Assembly: GCA_030646695.1 (NCBI GenBank)
Contig: JAUSLF010000047.1
Span: forward strand, 1 to 60,426
Origin: Nitrosomonadaceae bacterium
GTDB lineage: Bacteria; Pseudomonadota; Gammaproteobacteria; Burkholderiales; Nitrosomonadaceae
Direction of reading: 5' to 3'
Length of the DNA stretch: 60,426 bases
The position numbers and the translations under genes are program-made. Under the pieces are notes generated by a model that worked only from the letters and a program-made list of their open reading frames with translations, ran no database searches and was not told the DNA's origin. Below are positions 43,822 through 53,370 of this stretch, piece after piece. Every line of letters starts with the position of its first letter. Positions within the stretch are counted from its first letter, which is position 1.

Positions 43822-44558
43822 TTCCTCCCTTCAGCGGGGGGCACCACGCGCAGTGGCCGCACTTCACCCGCCGAGCTGTTGGTCTTGGCACCGACAGCGA
43901 TCAGTGCAAAAAGATCATGAGCAAAGGCATCCAGGCGCGCCAGCCAGATACGGTTGCGCCGCACGAAAGCGTTGTAGGCCAACACCGCCGGAATTGCCAC
44001 GGCCAGCCCCAGTGCCGTCATGATCAGCGCCTCACCTACCGGTCCAGCCACCTTGTCCAGTGTACCCTGACCAGAAAGACCAATCTGTACCAGCGCGTGA
44101 TAGATGCCCCACACTGTGCCAAACAGGCCGATGTAGGGTGCAGCCGAGCCAGCCGAGGCTATCAGCGTGAGACCGTTTTCGACACGTGTAGCTTCCTGGT
44201 CAATACCGTTGCGCAGTACGCGGGTAAAGAATTCACTCGCCCCGCCTGCGGACGCAAGCTTTTGCAGACCATGTTTTTCCGAATCGGCAGCGGCATCCAG
44301 CGCCAAGTGTGCCAGCTGCGCGAAAGCGTTGTCGGCCGGCTGGCCGTTCAGCGTTGCATTCACCTCCTGTAAGGAATCAGCGTTCCAGAAGCGCTTGAGA
44401 AAAGCTTCCGCGCGTTGACCCTCTAGCAGGTTGGCAATGCCCTTGGTAAGTATCAGATACCAACTCGCTACCGATAGTGCAAGCAACAGCACCAGTACGC
44501 TGATGCCGACTCCATCGACTTGAGCGAGAAAATGTGCAAAGCCGAGTTCTTTTTCCAT
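43818..44558 (-). CDS. exbB: ExbB/MotA/TolQ family proton channel
   Basis: 246 residues from the ATG at 44558, which follows GGAG with 9-base spacing; the open frame extends to 44603. Three membrane helices, with GLFGTVWGIYHALVQIG and EALIMTALGLAVAIPAVLAYN as the family signatures. It forms the channel around ExbD that powers TonB. It overlaps exbD by 4 bp and lies 4 bp after tonB. Confidence 0.93.
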
Positions 44559-44562
44559 TGAA

Positions 44563-45222
44563 TCAATCTCCATGCAATACAAAGTTGAAGGGTTGCAGGG
44601 CAATGGCCCGTACTGGCTGGCCGTTGCGCCGAGGCGGATTGCAGCGCCATGTTTTTACCGCGGATAGAGCAGCCTCATCCAGACGTTTGAAACCACTGCT
44701 ATTGATCACCTGCGCTACGCTTATGTGACCACTTTCATCCAGCTCCACCCGTAGCATCAGTTTGCCTTCTTCACCAAGCCGGCGCGACAGTGGCGGGTAG
44801 GAGGGTGCGCTCAATTCAGGGCAGACGACCGATAGCTCCGCGGACAATGTGACCGGACCTTGCGGCATCTGCGCAGGCGGCGCTACTGCTGCCGTTTCGG
44901 GTTCTCGCGGTGGCGACGGCGCAACCGGTTCATTTTCTGACAGCACCGGTGTTTCAGCGACCAGTTGCCGCGATTGCGGCTTCTTTTCCAGTTTCGGCTT
45001 GGGCGGCTGCAGCTCGGTTTTGAATTCTTCCTTCGGTTTGGGTGCAGTGATAAAGTTGACGAACAGTGTCGCTATTTCTTCCGGCGGTGGAATCAGCCGC
45101 TGGCTCCACAGGCCGTAGAGCAGGGCACCGTGAGCCGCAACGACAAACAGCAAACCCGGCAAGAAGGCGGGGTTGCGCCGGGTCGCCAGGTACTCAGCGC
45201 CGGGCCGGGTCAAGCGTAACAT
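44563..45222 (-). CDS. tonB: TonB energy transducer
   Basis: 219 residues: one N-terminal membrane helix (PGLLFVVAAHGALLYGLW), a Pro/Lys/Glu-rich periplasmic spacer (KPKPKEEF..., PPKPKLEKKP) and a C-terminal TonB domain with YPPLSRRLGEEGKLMLRVEL and RLDEAALSAVKTWRCNPP. It transfers energy to outer-membrane receptors for iron chelates or corrinoids. Its start overlaps the thioredoxin-like gene by 29 bp. No TonB-dependent receptor is in the window. Confidence 0.94.
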   Translation of the reverse strand: MLRLTRPGAEYLATRRNPAFLPGLLFVVAAHGALLYGLWSQRLIPPPEEIATLFVNFITAPKPKEEFKTELQPPKPKLEKKPQSRQLVAETPVLSENEPVAPSPPREPETAAVAPPAQMPQGPVTLSAELSVVCPELSAPSYPPLSRRLGEEGKLMLRVELDESGHISVAQVINSSGFKRLDEAALSAVKTWRCNPPRRNGQPVRAIALQPFNFVLHGD

Positions 45223-45685
45223 TGCGAGCTATCCAGTCTTCGACATATTTCTGGTTGATCAAGCCGGTCTTGATTTCACGCCGATGCGCCCGGTCGTAAA
45301 ACTGCGTACGCGGCAATTCGCCATACCAACGACGGTCAATCTCAAAACGTAAGCGCTCCGGTATATCCTCGGCAAAGACCCATTGTTCCACCTTGCCCAT
45401 CCCATAGCTCTTTGCTCGAGTTGCAAGTTGGGGTGCATCATTGGGTGTATCGGTAGCAACCAGAACGACATCCAGCTTGGGGTAGCGCTGTTTAAGCGCC
45501 CCCAACATTTTCAATTCAGTCGGGCAGTATTGACATTCGAGCGACCAGAAAACAAGGATGAAAGGCCTGTCCTCACGGGCCGCAAGTATTTGCGCCAGGC
45601 TGCCGGGAACGAAGGGGCGAACGTCGTGCGCCGCTATAGCCATGCCTGACACGGTCAGCATTAGCACAAGGAGCAAACGGCGCAT
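45194..45685 (-). CDS. Exported thioredoxin-like protein
   Basis: 163 residues from the ATG at 45685. A signal peptide (RRLLLVLMLTVSGMAIA) precedes a TlpA/redoxin-like fold with FWSLECQYCPTELKML; the CQYC pair is the redox site. It lies first in the tonB-exbB-exbD run, overlapping tonB by 29 bp. Coupling of a periplasmic thiol protein to TonB is uncommon and may point to maturation of a partner receptor or cargo. Confidence 0.83.
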   Translation of the reverse strand: MRRLLLVLMLTVSGMAIAAHDVRPFVPGSLAQILAAREDRPFILVFWSLECQYCPTELKMLGALKQRYPKLDVVLVATDTPNDAPQLATRAKSYGMGKVEQWVFAEDIPERLRFEIDRRWYGELPRTQFYDRAHRREIKTGLINQKYVEDWIARNVTLDPARR

Positions 45686-45840
45686 CACCAGCCAGCCTCC
45701 GGACTGAGTATCCGCATCCTGCCGGCTACGTTGTGCCACGCAAGAAGTGTTATAGGCATGCCAGCCAGAAATAATGGCAAACCGATGGCTCTCTTCGGTG
45801 TTGGCGCGGCGGTGATTGTGGCGGGCGCGGCATCTCTCAT
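45685..45840 (-). CDS. Possible very small membrane protein (low support)
   Basis: An open frame of 51 codons from an ATG at 45840; its TGA overlaps the start of the thioredoxin-like gene. One hydrophobic stretch (IGLPLFLAGMPITLLAW) could be a membrane segment. The overlap favours a real coupled gene, but I see no good ribosome-binding site and no family. Confidence 0.3.
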   Translation of the reverse strand: MRDAAPATITAAPTPKRAIGLPLFLAGMPITLLAWHNVAGRMRILSPEAGW

Positions 45841-45888
45841 GCCGGTTTGGCGCGACTTGGTTTTGAAAATACCTGTTATCACTTGCAT

Positions 45889-46493
45889 ACAGTAAATAAG
45901 AGTGAGTCGTATTCCACTATTTGGATTCTACCACGTAATCTTCCGGTCTACATATGGTAAACGCGGCGGCACAGCGCATTTTGTTCCTGGCGGGAGCTTT
46001 TCCTGGGCAACCAGTAAAATCAGATAATAGGTGGATAAACGAGGTACTACAATGTGGCAAATTGTCGCAGGTGAAAGACGGGCGTCCTCCTGCTGGACGT
46101 GATGAAAACAATACGGCTCGCCGCCTGCATGGTGTCAATCGAAGCAGGCGCCCGTGACTGGCCAGTTCATCGGTTGATTTAATTTCTCTGGTTTGTTCTC
46201 CGTTCCCCAGCGGTCTATGGTCCTCTGCTCGTCCTTCAGCAAACTGTTCCGGCAAGTCGAGAAAGTTTGCTACCATTGAAAATTGTGCAACTACCGGCTA
46301 ACAGGCGGCATGAGGTCAAGCAGTAATGGCGCGAATACGAACAGTTGCAGGAATGCCAGGGGAAAGCCTCGGGTAGTCCTCCACCCAAGACGTCAAGCTG
46401 GCTTCCTGTCCGCCCGTAGTCCGGTTATAGAGCACCTTGCTATAGTGAGAGCCCCATCCCTTGAATAAAGTCCCTGAAACAATAACCCCCCCC
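45889..46493. other. Long intergenic stretch between tonB operon and RDD gene
   Basis: About 600 bp. It holds hairpins (GCCTGC/GCAGGC near 46126-46151, CGTCC/GGACG near 46083-46099). Open frames of 67-119 codons run in both directions but overlap and none resembles a known protein. No B12 box was found, so the tonB operon is not visibly cobalamin-riboswitch controlled. Promoters for both flanking transcripts should be here. Confidence 0.4.
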
Positions 46494-46898
46494 ATGTCTC
46501 GATTCTGGCGGCGAATACTGAGCATGATCTACGAGTCCCTGCTTTTGGTTGCAGTACTGTTTATCGCCAGCTTTATTTTTCATCTCGTATTCCGCGATCC
46601 AGATTCCGTTTTCTTTAAGCCAGCCCACCAGTTCTATCTGTTACTGGTAATGGGCACTTATTTCATCTGGTTTTGGACCCACGGTGGACAAACTCTAGCG
46701 ATGCAAACCTGGAAATTGCGGCTGACCACTACTGTGGGGGAAGGGATTAACCTGAAGCAGGCAATCGCGCGCTACCTGTTTGCAGTAGTCGGCATTTCCC
46801 TGTTTGGTTGCGGAATATTTTGGGCGCTGTTCGACCGCGACCACCAGTTCCTGCACGACCGGCTTGCTGGTACCAGAATCGTAAATGTTGCAGGATAA
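46494..46898 (+). CDS. RDD family membrane protein
   Basis: 134 residues from the ATG at 46494 (a TTG at 46461 is possible; neither has a clear ribosome-binding site). RRILSMIYESLLLVAVLF at the start, GQTLAMQTWKLRL in the loop and DRDHQFLHDRLAGTRIV at the end are the RDD-family landmarks. Two to three membrane helices. Role unknown; some members are linked to transport or osmotic stress. It converges on tldD. Confidence 0.85.
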   Translation: MSRFWRRILSMIYESLLLVAVLFIASFIFHLVFRDPDSVFFKPAHQFYLLLVMGTYFIWFWTHGGQTLAMQTWKLRLTTTVGEGINLKQAIARYLFAVVGISLFGCGIFWALFDRDHQFLHDRLAGTRIVNVAG

Positions 46899-46935
46899 AT
46901 TCAGGAGTGCAGGAAGCGACACTGAAAAGCAATCC

Positions 46936-48414
46936 TTACGCAGTTCCCCCCACCGTCAGCCCGTCTATCCGTAGCGTTGGCTGTCCCACTCCCACCGGTA
47001 CGCTCTGGCCTTCTTTACCGCAAGTGCCGACACCAGGGTCGAGTGTCATGTCGTTGCCTATCATGGAAACACGTGTGAGTACCTCAGGTCCGTTGCCGAT
47101 CAAGGTTGCCCCTTTCACCGGGTAAGAAATTTTTCCGTCTTCGATCATGTAGGCTTCGGCAGCAGAGAAGACAAATTTTCCGCTGGTAATGTCCACTTGA
47201 CCGCCACCGAAATTCACCGCATACAGGCCATGTTTAACCGAAGCAATGATTTCTTCCGGATCTTTATCGCCATTCAACATGTAAGTGTTGGTCATGCGTG
47301 GCATGGGGATGTGGGCGAACGATTCTCGTCTGGCGTTGCCGGTGACGGGTACTTTCATCAATCGGGCGTTCAGGCTGTCCTGCAGATAGCCTTTGAGAAT
47401 GCCATTCTCGATCAGCACGGTACATTGAGTGGGATTGCCTTCGTCGTCGATGTTCAGTGATCCGCGTCGCCGTGCCAATGTGCCATCGTCCACTACGGTC
47501 ACACCGGTTGCAGCGACGCGCTCACCAACGCGCCCCGAGAATACGGAACTCCCCTTACGGTTGAAATCTCCTTCCAGGCCATGACCAATAGCTTCATGCA
47601 ATAGTATTCCGGGCCAGCCGGCACCCAGCACTACTGTCATGGTTCCGGCTGGAGCAGGCTTCGCGTTCAGATTGACGAGTGCCTGATGCACCGCTTTTGC
47701 GGCGTAATCGCGCAATACATCTTCGGTGAAGTAGGCGTAATCGAAGCGCCCGCCACCACCTGCGACGCCCTGTTCGCGACGGCCATTCTGCTCGGCGATG
47801 ATTTGCAGCGAGACTCGTACCAGCGGCCGCACGTCCGCCGCCATCAGGCCGTCGCTGCGTGCCACCAGCACTACTTCGTATTCGCCGGCGAGTGATGCCA
47901 TCACCTGGATTACGCGTTTGTCGACTGCGCGGGCATAACCCTCAAGTTTTTCCAGCAAGGCTACCTTGTCTGCATCCCCAAGGCTGGCGATGGGATCCTG
48001 CGGCAGGTAGAGCTCGCGCCCTTTACTGCGCCTGACAGCCTGCACCGAACGTGCCACCCCTTGACTAGCGATGGCACGAGTAGCTTGTGCCGCCGAGGCA
48101 AGCGCGGGCAAACTGATGTCGTCAGAATAGGCAAATGCGGTTTTGTCGCCACTTACTGCGCGTACGCCCACGCCTTGATCGATGTTGAAGCTGCCGGATT
48201 TGACGATACCTTCTTCCAGCACCCAACCCTCGGCGCGGTTATATTGAAAATACAAATCAGCGTAATCGATATGATGTGTGAGTATTTGCCCGAACACCTG
48301 CTGCAATCCGGCTGCGTCTATCTCGTAGGGCGCCAGCAGACAACGTTCAGCCATGGCGAATAGATCATTGGGCTCGGTGACGGGTTCGGTGATCATGGTA
48401 TCCAGTTTCATCAT
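46936..48414 (-). CDS. tldD: Metalloprotease TldD
   Basis: 492 residues from the ATG at 48414; a TTG at 48426 would add four. [11 protein letters not shown] near residue 270 is the zinc motif HExxxH of the TldD/PmbA family, and the conserved [12 protein letters not shown] and [17 protein letters not shown] stretches follow. With TldE it degrades unfolded peptides and matures microcin B17-like peptides. The usual neighbourhood (nitrilase homologue and yhdP upstream) is kept. The partner tldE is not in the window. Confidence 0.95.
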   Translation of the reverse strand: MMKLDTMITEPVTEPNDLFAMAERCLLAPYEIDAAGLQQVFGQILTHHIDYADLYFQYNRAEGWVLEEGIVKSGSFNIDQGVGVRAVSGDKTAFAYSDDISLPALASAAQATRAIASQGVARSVQAVRRSKGRELYLPQDPIASLGDADKVALLEKLEGYARAVDKRVIQVMASLAGEYEVVLVARSDGLMAADVRPLVRVSLQIIAEQNGRREQGVAGGGGRFDYAYFTEDVLRDYAAKAVHQALVNLNAKPAPAGTMTVVLGAGWPGILLHEAIGHGLEGDFNRKGSSVFSGRVGERVAATGVTVVDDGTLARRRGSLNIDDEGNPTQCTVLIENGILKGYLQDSLNARLMKVPVTGNARRESFAHIPMPRMTNTYMLNGDKDPEEIIASVKHGLYAVNFGGGQVDITSGKFVFSAAEAYMIEDGKISYPVKGATLIGNGPEVLTRVSMIGNDMTLDPGVGTCGKEGQSVPVGVGQPTLRIDGLTVGGTA

Positions 48415-48450
48415 TTGATCAATCAAGGAAAATATTGTTAGCGGAAGATT

Positions 48451-49314
48451 TTAACAATGGTGCAAGGTGCGGTGATTCAATGCGGGCAGGCTGTTACGCA
48501 AGCTGGCCTGATACTCCGGGTTGATATTGGCAATTACTACCCCGGCTCCACGCGGCAGGCGATCGAGCACCACTCCCCATGGGTCAACGATCATACTGTC
48601 GCCATGGGTTTCACGACCATTGACATGATAACCACCCTGAGCAGGTGCAATCACATACGCCAAGTTCTCGATGGCACGGGCGCGAATCAATGTTTCCCAA
48701 TGAGCTCTGCCAGTTGTTGCCGTAAAAGCTGCCGGGGCGAGAATGATATCCACCTTCCCCATCGAGCGGTAAAGTTCCGGGAAACGCAGATCATAGCAAA
48801 TGGAAAGGCCGATACGGCCGAACGGCGATTCCAGGGCGACTACTCCACTGCCTGCTTCGATGGTTTCTTCCTCAGAATAGTGTTCGCTGCCAAGTTCAAG
48901 ACCGAATAGATGTATCTTGTCGTAACGTGCCACCTGTTTGCCCGCATCGTCGTACACCAGACAGCTGTTGCGCACTTTGTCGGGTCTGGATGATACCAGT
49001 GGCACAGAGCCGCCCACCAGCCAGATACCGAGGCGTCTGGCGGTCTCGCTCAGGAATTCCTGTATTGGTCCGCTACCATCCTGTTCACGCGCTGCCACCT
49101 TGTCGGCGTCTTTCATACCCATGAGGCAGAAATACTCCGGCAGCGCTGCCAGCTTCGCTCCCTGGGAAGCGGCTATCTCGATCAGGCGTGCAGCCTCCTT
49201 CAAATTGGCAAATACGTTGGGCCCCGCCACCATCTGGATGGCGGCGACACGAATTGGGCCGCTACCAGTCTTTCCAGATAGGGGTGCGGTGAGAGCGCTT
49301 GAGCCATCGGTCAT
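48451..49314 (-). CDS. Nitrilase-superfamily carbon-nitrogen hydrolase (Nit1/omega-amidase-like)
   Basis: 287 residues. The catalytic triad is Glu60 (AALPEYF), Lys133 (RYDKIHLFG) and Cys173 (LSICYDLRFPE). It resembles the Nit1/YafV group that hydrolyses deaminated glutathione or omega-amides. Between yhdP and tldD as in many proteobacteria. It starts 15 bp after the yhdP stop and ends 36 bp before tldD. Confidence 0.9.
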   Translation of the reverse strand: MTDGSSALTAPLSGKTGSGPIRVAAIQMVAGPNVFANLKEAARLIEIAASQGAKLAALPEYFCLMGMKDADKVAAREQDGSGPIQEFLSETARRLGIWLVGGSVPLVSSRPDKVRNSCLVYDDAGKQVARYDKIHLFGLELGSEHYSEEETIEAGSGVVALESPFGRIGLSICYDLRFPELYRSMGKVDIILAPAAFTATTGRAHWETLIRARAIENLAYVIAPAQGGYHVNGRETHGDSMIVDPWGVVLDRLPRGAGVVIANINPEYQASLRNSLPALNHRTLHHC

Positions 49315-49329
49315 TGATTTCGTTTTTAT

Positions 49330-52300
49330 TTAACGGACTATTTCGGTTATAACCGGATCTGCCCAAGTACCGGTAACATTATATTCGCTGGACACCACCT
49401 GATCGAACGGGTCTTTCAACTCCTTGTTTGCAATCATGGAAGCGATGCCCGCCACCGGTGTGACCAGTCCCAGTGAAGGCATCACCTTGACATGCAGTTT
49501 CTGGGTTTCCGCTGCCAGATCCACTTCACCACTCATGACAAATTTTGCCGCAGACCCCTTGATTCTGAGGTCGTCAGTGACCGCCACACCGCGACTGATT
49601 TTAATATTACCGGAAATGTCGTCGAAACCGAAACCCTCAGTGAGCACATCGCGGAAATCCAGTGTAATCCTCCGTGGCAGCGCTTGCAGGTCAAAAATAC
49701 TGAATAGTTTACCGATTCCCGTTTCAAGTTTAGGAAACTGGCCCTGCTTGGCTTTCAGCTTGAGGCTGCCGGACAGTGTAGAATAATCGATCGATCGGGG
49801 GCTACCGGACCACGACAATACGCCCTCAAGTCCGCCCTTGCCGCGTTTCACGCGATCAGGGTAGCCCAAACGGGTCAGAAGCTTGCCGATGTCGCTGGCT
49901 TCCAGTTTGATGTCGGTTTGGATGCGGGGAGGGGTGGCGTGACTGTGCCATATTCCCTTCGCTGTCAGCGAGCTGTCGGAATTGGTGATATGCAGTTTCT
50001 CAATATGCCAATCCTGTTTCTGCTGATTTGCCAGCAATTCAAGTCTGCCCAATGGCTTTTCGCTGATGATAAAATTATCCGCCACCACATCCAGCGCAGG
50101 CAAATTCTTCTCCTGCGGTTGTGCTTGCGTTGCCGTAGCCGATCTGGCGGGAGAGGCAGCGGGCATGACCAAGCTTTTCAATCGCGCCACCACTTTACCA
50201 TTGCCGGATGGATACCAGTTGATATCACCGCTGATTTCCTTGCTCGCAACGGTGGAATGCCATACTCCGCCATCCATGCGGGCATTCAACGTGACATTGT
50301 TAAAGCGTCTGTCAAGAAAGTCGAGCACACCTAGGTGCAGGTTGATCTGTGTCAGACCCAGCGAAGGCCCCGTCCCTTCATTGAATTGCTTGAATAGACT
50401 ACGCCACTGATCCAGATCCAATAACGGCAATGATCCGTTCGCTATCACACCAGTTCTTGCAGGTGATAAAGTGGATGCTGTGCCGAAACTGACCATACCA
50501 CGCCCCGCATGATAATTGCCTGCACTATCTCGGGAACGCTTGATCTGTGCTGCCACCAGTCCGCCATAGCGCAAGATCAGATCATCCCGGCGTGAATCTA
50601 CGGCTTTCCTCTCAAAACGCAGTGGCATTGGATCAGTGGCAGCCTTGAAAAAAGGCTCGGGCAAGTCTGAAGCAATGCCTAGCAATGATGACTCAAGGGA
50701 CATGTTGACCAATTTGTTGTGTATCTGCAGGACTGCACGCCAATCGGTGCTCCCGCGCAAATGCCGCGTCCACACTTGTGCAGCAGTAGCCGGTTTGTTC
50801 CGGGCAAGCTGGCGCAGATTATCGAGGTTGGCCTTGCCAATCGCGGTTATGCGGATGCTACCCTCGGGTGGAGTAGAGGAATTGATGACTACCGGTCCGC
50901 CTAGTATCTGGGCAGTGATTTTTTCTATTTTTATGCTGGATTCGGTAAAAGCCAGTACCCCGTTCACCTTCTCCAGCTTGGGTAGATAGGAACCAGGGGT
51001 AATCTGGTTGTCGATGAACTGATAGCTGCCGGTTAATTTGATGTCATCCGGGCGATATAAAGGGATATCAAGTTTGAGTAATAGTTCCCCGTCTCCCATA
51101 GTGCTGATACCGTCGACTATGCCACTGGCGTAGCTGCTTAGCGCACTTCTCTCGATGAATTTTATGAATTCTTTGGTGGCGCCACTGGCTGCACCCTCAA
51201 TTTCAAGCAGCGCATCGGGCTCGGTCATGTCGGCGATTTGTAACTTCACCTTGTCCAACCGGGCATCAAAAATATTCGCCTGGGAGGCAATGATTTCCAT
51301 GCGACTGCCATGAAACAGCAGATCAGCCGATATGTTTTCTATTCTGGGCCATTCCGGAAGGTAATCCAGTACTGCGCCAGAGGCTTTCGCATTTATCTGA
51401 AAAACACCATGCTCGTTATGTTTGAAAGGAAATTCAGCCACGTTGCCCTTGAGATGCAGCCGCACATCGCTAAGTTCTCCCGCCACAATCGACTTGTCCA
51501 GCCAATCGCGAGTAGGCTGGTTCACCATTGTTGGCACATAGCGTCCCACATAGCGCGCGTCTGCGCGTGTCAGATGGCCGCTCAGATCAATTACGTCCGG
51601 CCCGTCAGGCACGCTGCGATAGCTGCCATGAATGACCCCGGCAGCATGGCCGTTGGCAAATGCAATATTGTTGAAATTGAATTCGATGGGATTCTTGTCG
51701 GTTAGCAATCCCCAACTGACCCGGCCGGTGAATGTGTCCAGCATTACTGGCTCACGGAATACCGCCGGTAGCGCCACATTGATTTTTTGCGAATTAAGAT
51801 TCAGGGTGCCACCCTGCTCGGTACCGTCGATATTGCCGCTGAGGCCGCTGAACGCCGGTATTTGGTCGAATTTCTTCATACCGAGATTGACGAACCGGCC
51901 TTTTACACCGAAGTGCGCCGGTGCAGGCCATTCGCCATTCCACTCTGCCCGTAGATCTCGAATCTCCCCAGTAGGGGATAGCTCATCGAGACGTTTACGC
52001 AGCGGCGCGTGAATCGGCAAGTATTCCGCCAGATTCATCAGGGTCTCGAGTTCCAGTGCATTGACACTCAATTTTCCGCTGCCTGATCTGCCGTCGCGCG
52101 CGGGGAATGCCTGCAACGAGAAATCCAGCGGTTGCAGCGTCTGCTCGCCATGAATGGAAATACTTAGTCCACGCGTAGACAACTCAGCGCCTTCATCCGT
52201 GCTGTTAGTTATTTTTTTCCACCCCACTCTTCCCTGCAGGCGGATAAGATTCAGCTCCGGCAGTTCTTGTGCCAGGCGTGTTTTGACGTTCTGTAAACGT

Positions 52301-53157
52301 ACATCTGCTGTTAATCCCTCCACCACTGTCCCGTCCACCGCGAGCCACATGCGTAGCGCGCCAGCACCGTGATTGAATTCAATTGCTTCCGGGAACGGCA
52401 GCCAGGCGCGCCAGGCGGCAATATCGGCATAATCAAGTTGTGTGAACAGTTGCCCGCGCCATTTTCCAAGGGCGCTCAATGAGGCGCCAGTAAAATCCCC
52501 GCGCACATCCAGCGGAGCGGCAAGTTCACTGGGCGGGATGGCATGGATCCCGAAGCGATGGTGTTGCCCGCGATTTTCCAGGCGCAAGTTGACGGCTTTC
52601 AGTTCCAATGGTGGTGCACCACGCTGATCGTCCTGCCAGAGAATTCTGGCATCGCTGATAATAAGCCGCCTCTGGCGCAGCAGCCAATCAGCGAAGCCGC
52701 CATCACTCTGGTCTGGGCTGAGTGCAATCCCCGCTACATGGATAATGCCGCCAGCATCGCGGCGTACGGTTAGATCGGGCTGCGCGATCCTGATTGCATG
52801 AAAGCGTACTTCACCGTGCAACAAGGAAAGCCACGACAGGGTGCTTTCTATCTGGTTCAGCAGCAATGCAGGATTGCCTTCTTTGTCATGTACCTGTACC
52901 GTGCGCAGCATCAGATGAGGGCGTAGTCCCTCCCAGTTTGCACTGACTGCACCGATAGTTACATGCTGCCCGGCAGCCTGACTGATGACGGCGGCAATAT
53001 CTTCACGATAATGCTCAATGTCGGGTAGCAGCCAGTGACGCAACGCCAGCAGCAGCACGGAAAAGAAAACTGCCATGACAAGCAGGCTCCGCGTCAGCAA
53101 TCGGAACCAGAAGTCACTACGCCGCACAAGAGGTAAAATGACTGACAAATTCAACAA
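49330..53157 (-). CDS. YhdP family AsmA-like envelope protein
   Basis: 1275 residues. A membrane helix near residues 21-44 (LLTRSLLVMAVFFSVLLLAL) anchors a very long periplasmic part built of repeated beta-strand segments, ending in an AsmA-type C-terminal region (SAAKFVMSGEVDLAAETQKLHVKVMPSLG). YhdP-like proteins bridge the inner and outer membranes and help move phospholipids. The start is uncertain: TTG at 53157, or a GTG at 53127 giving MRRSDFWF. The gene is divergent from glnE. Confidence 0.9.
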   Translation of the reverse strand: MLNLSVILPLVRRSDFWFRLLTRSLLVMAVFFSVLLLALRHWLLPDIEHYREDIAAVISQAAGQHVTIGAVSANWEGLRPHLMLRTVQVHDKEGNPALLLNQIESTLSWLSLLHGEVRFHAIRIAQPDLTVRRDAGGIIHVAGIALSPDQSDGGFADWLLRQRRLIISDARILWQDDQRGAPPLELKAVNLRLENRGQHHRFGIHAIPPSELAAPLDVRGDFTGASLSALGKWRGQLFTQLDYADIAAWRAWLPFPEAIEFNHGAGALRMWLAVDGTVVEGLTADVRLQNVKTRLAQELPELNLIRLQGRVGWKKITNSTDEGAELSTRGLSISIHGEQTLQPLDFSLQAFPARDGRSGSGKLSVNALELETLMNLAEYLPIHAPLRKRLDELSPTGEIRDLRAEWNGEWPAPAHFGVKGRFVNLGMKKFDQIPAFSGLSGNIDGTEQGGTLNLNSQKINVALPAVFREPVMLDTFTGRVSWGLLTDKNPIEFNFNNIAFANGHAAGVIHGSYRSVPDGPDVIDLSGHLTRADARYVGRYVPTMVNQPTRDWLDKSIVAGELSDVRLHLKGNVAEFPFKHNEHGVFQINAKASGAVLDYLPEWPRIENISADLLFHGSRMEIIASQANIFDARLDKVKLQIADMTEPDALLEIEGAASGATKEFIKFIERSALSSYASGIVDGISTMGDGELLLKLDIPLYRPDDIKLTGSYQFIDNQITPGSYLPKLEKVNGVLAFTESSIKIEKITAQILGGPVVINSSTPPEGSIRITAIGKANLDNLRQLARNKPATAAQVWTRHLRGSTDWRAVLQIHNKLVNMSLESSLLGIASDLPEPFFKAATDPMPLRFERKAVDSRRDDLILRYGGLVAAQIKRSRDSAGNYHAGRGMVSFGTASTLSPARTGVIANGSLPLLDLDQWRSLFKQFNEGTGPSLGLTQINLHLGVLDFLDRRFNNVTLNARMDGGVWHSTVASKEISGDINWYPSGNGKVVARLKSLVMPAASPARSATATQAQPQEKNLPALDVVADNFIISEKPLGRLELLANQQKQDWHIEKLHITNSDSSLTAKGIWHSHATPPRIQTDIKLEASDIGKLLTRLGYPDRVKRGKGGLEGVLSWSGSPRSIDYSTLSGSLKLKAKQGQFPKLETGIGKLFSIFDLQALPRRITLDFRDVLTEGFGFDDISGNIKISRGVAVTDDLRIKGSAAKFVMSGEVDLAAETQKLHVKVMPSLGLVTPVAGIASMIANKELKDPFDQVVSSEYNVTGTWADPVITEIVR

Positions 53158-53370
53158 ATAGTTCCAGTTTCACAGCCGGGAAAGTATGCTTAACTCTGTC
53201 TTGGGAAAGGATAATACCCATTCGGGATTTGCTCCGGATGGTAGGGCACAGTATCGCATCCAGATTTAGATACAGCGCGCCTTCCTTTGTTCAGTCTTTC
53301 AGGCGGGCTGCACGGATGCCGCCTGAGTGGCCAGTCCCATAAAATTCATTGTAACCCCGAATTCTCAACC

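Noticed and set aside
45917-46276. Minus-strand frame of 119 codons upstream of the tonB operon
   Set aside because: No ribosome-binding site, motif or recognisable family; composition looks like chance translation of hairpin-rich DNA.
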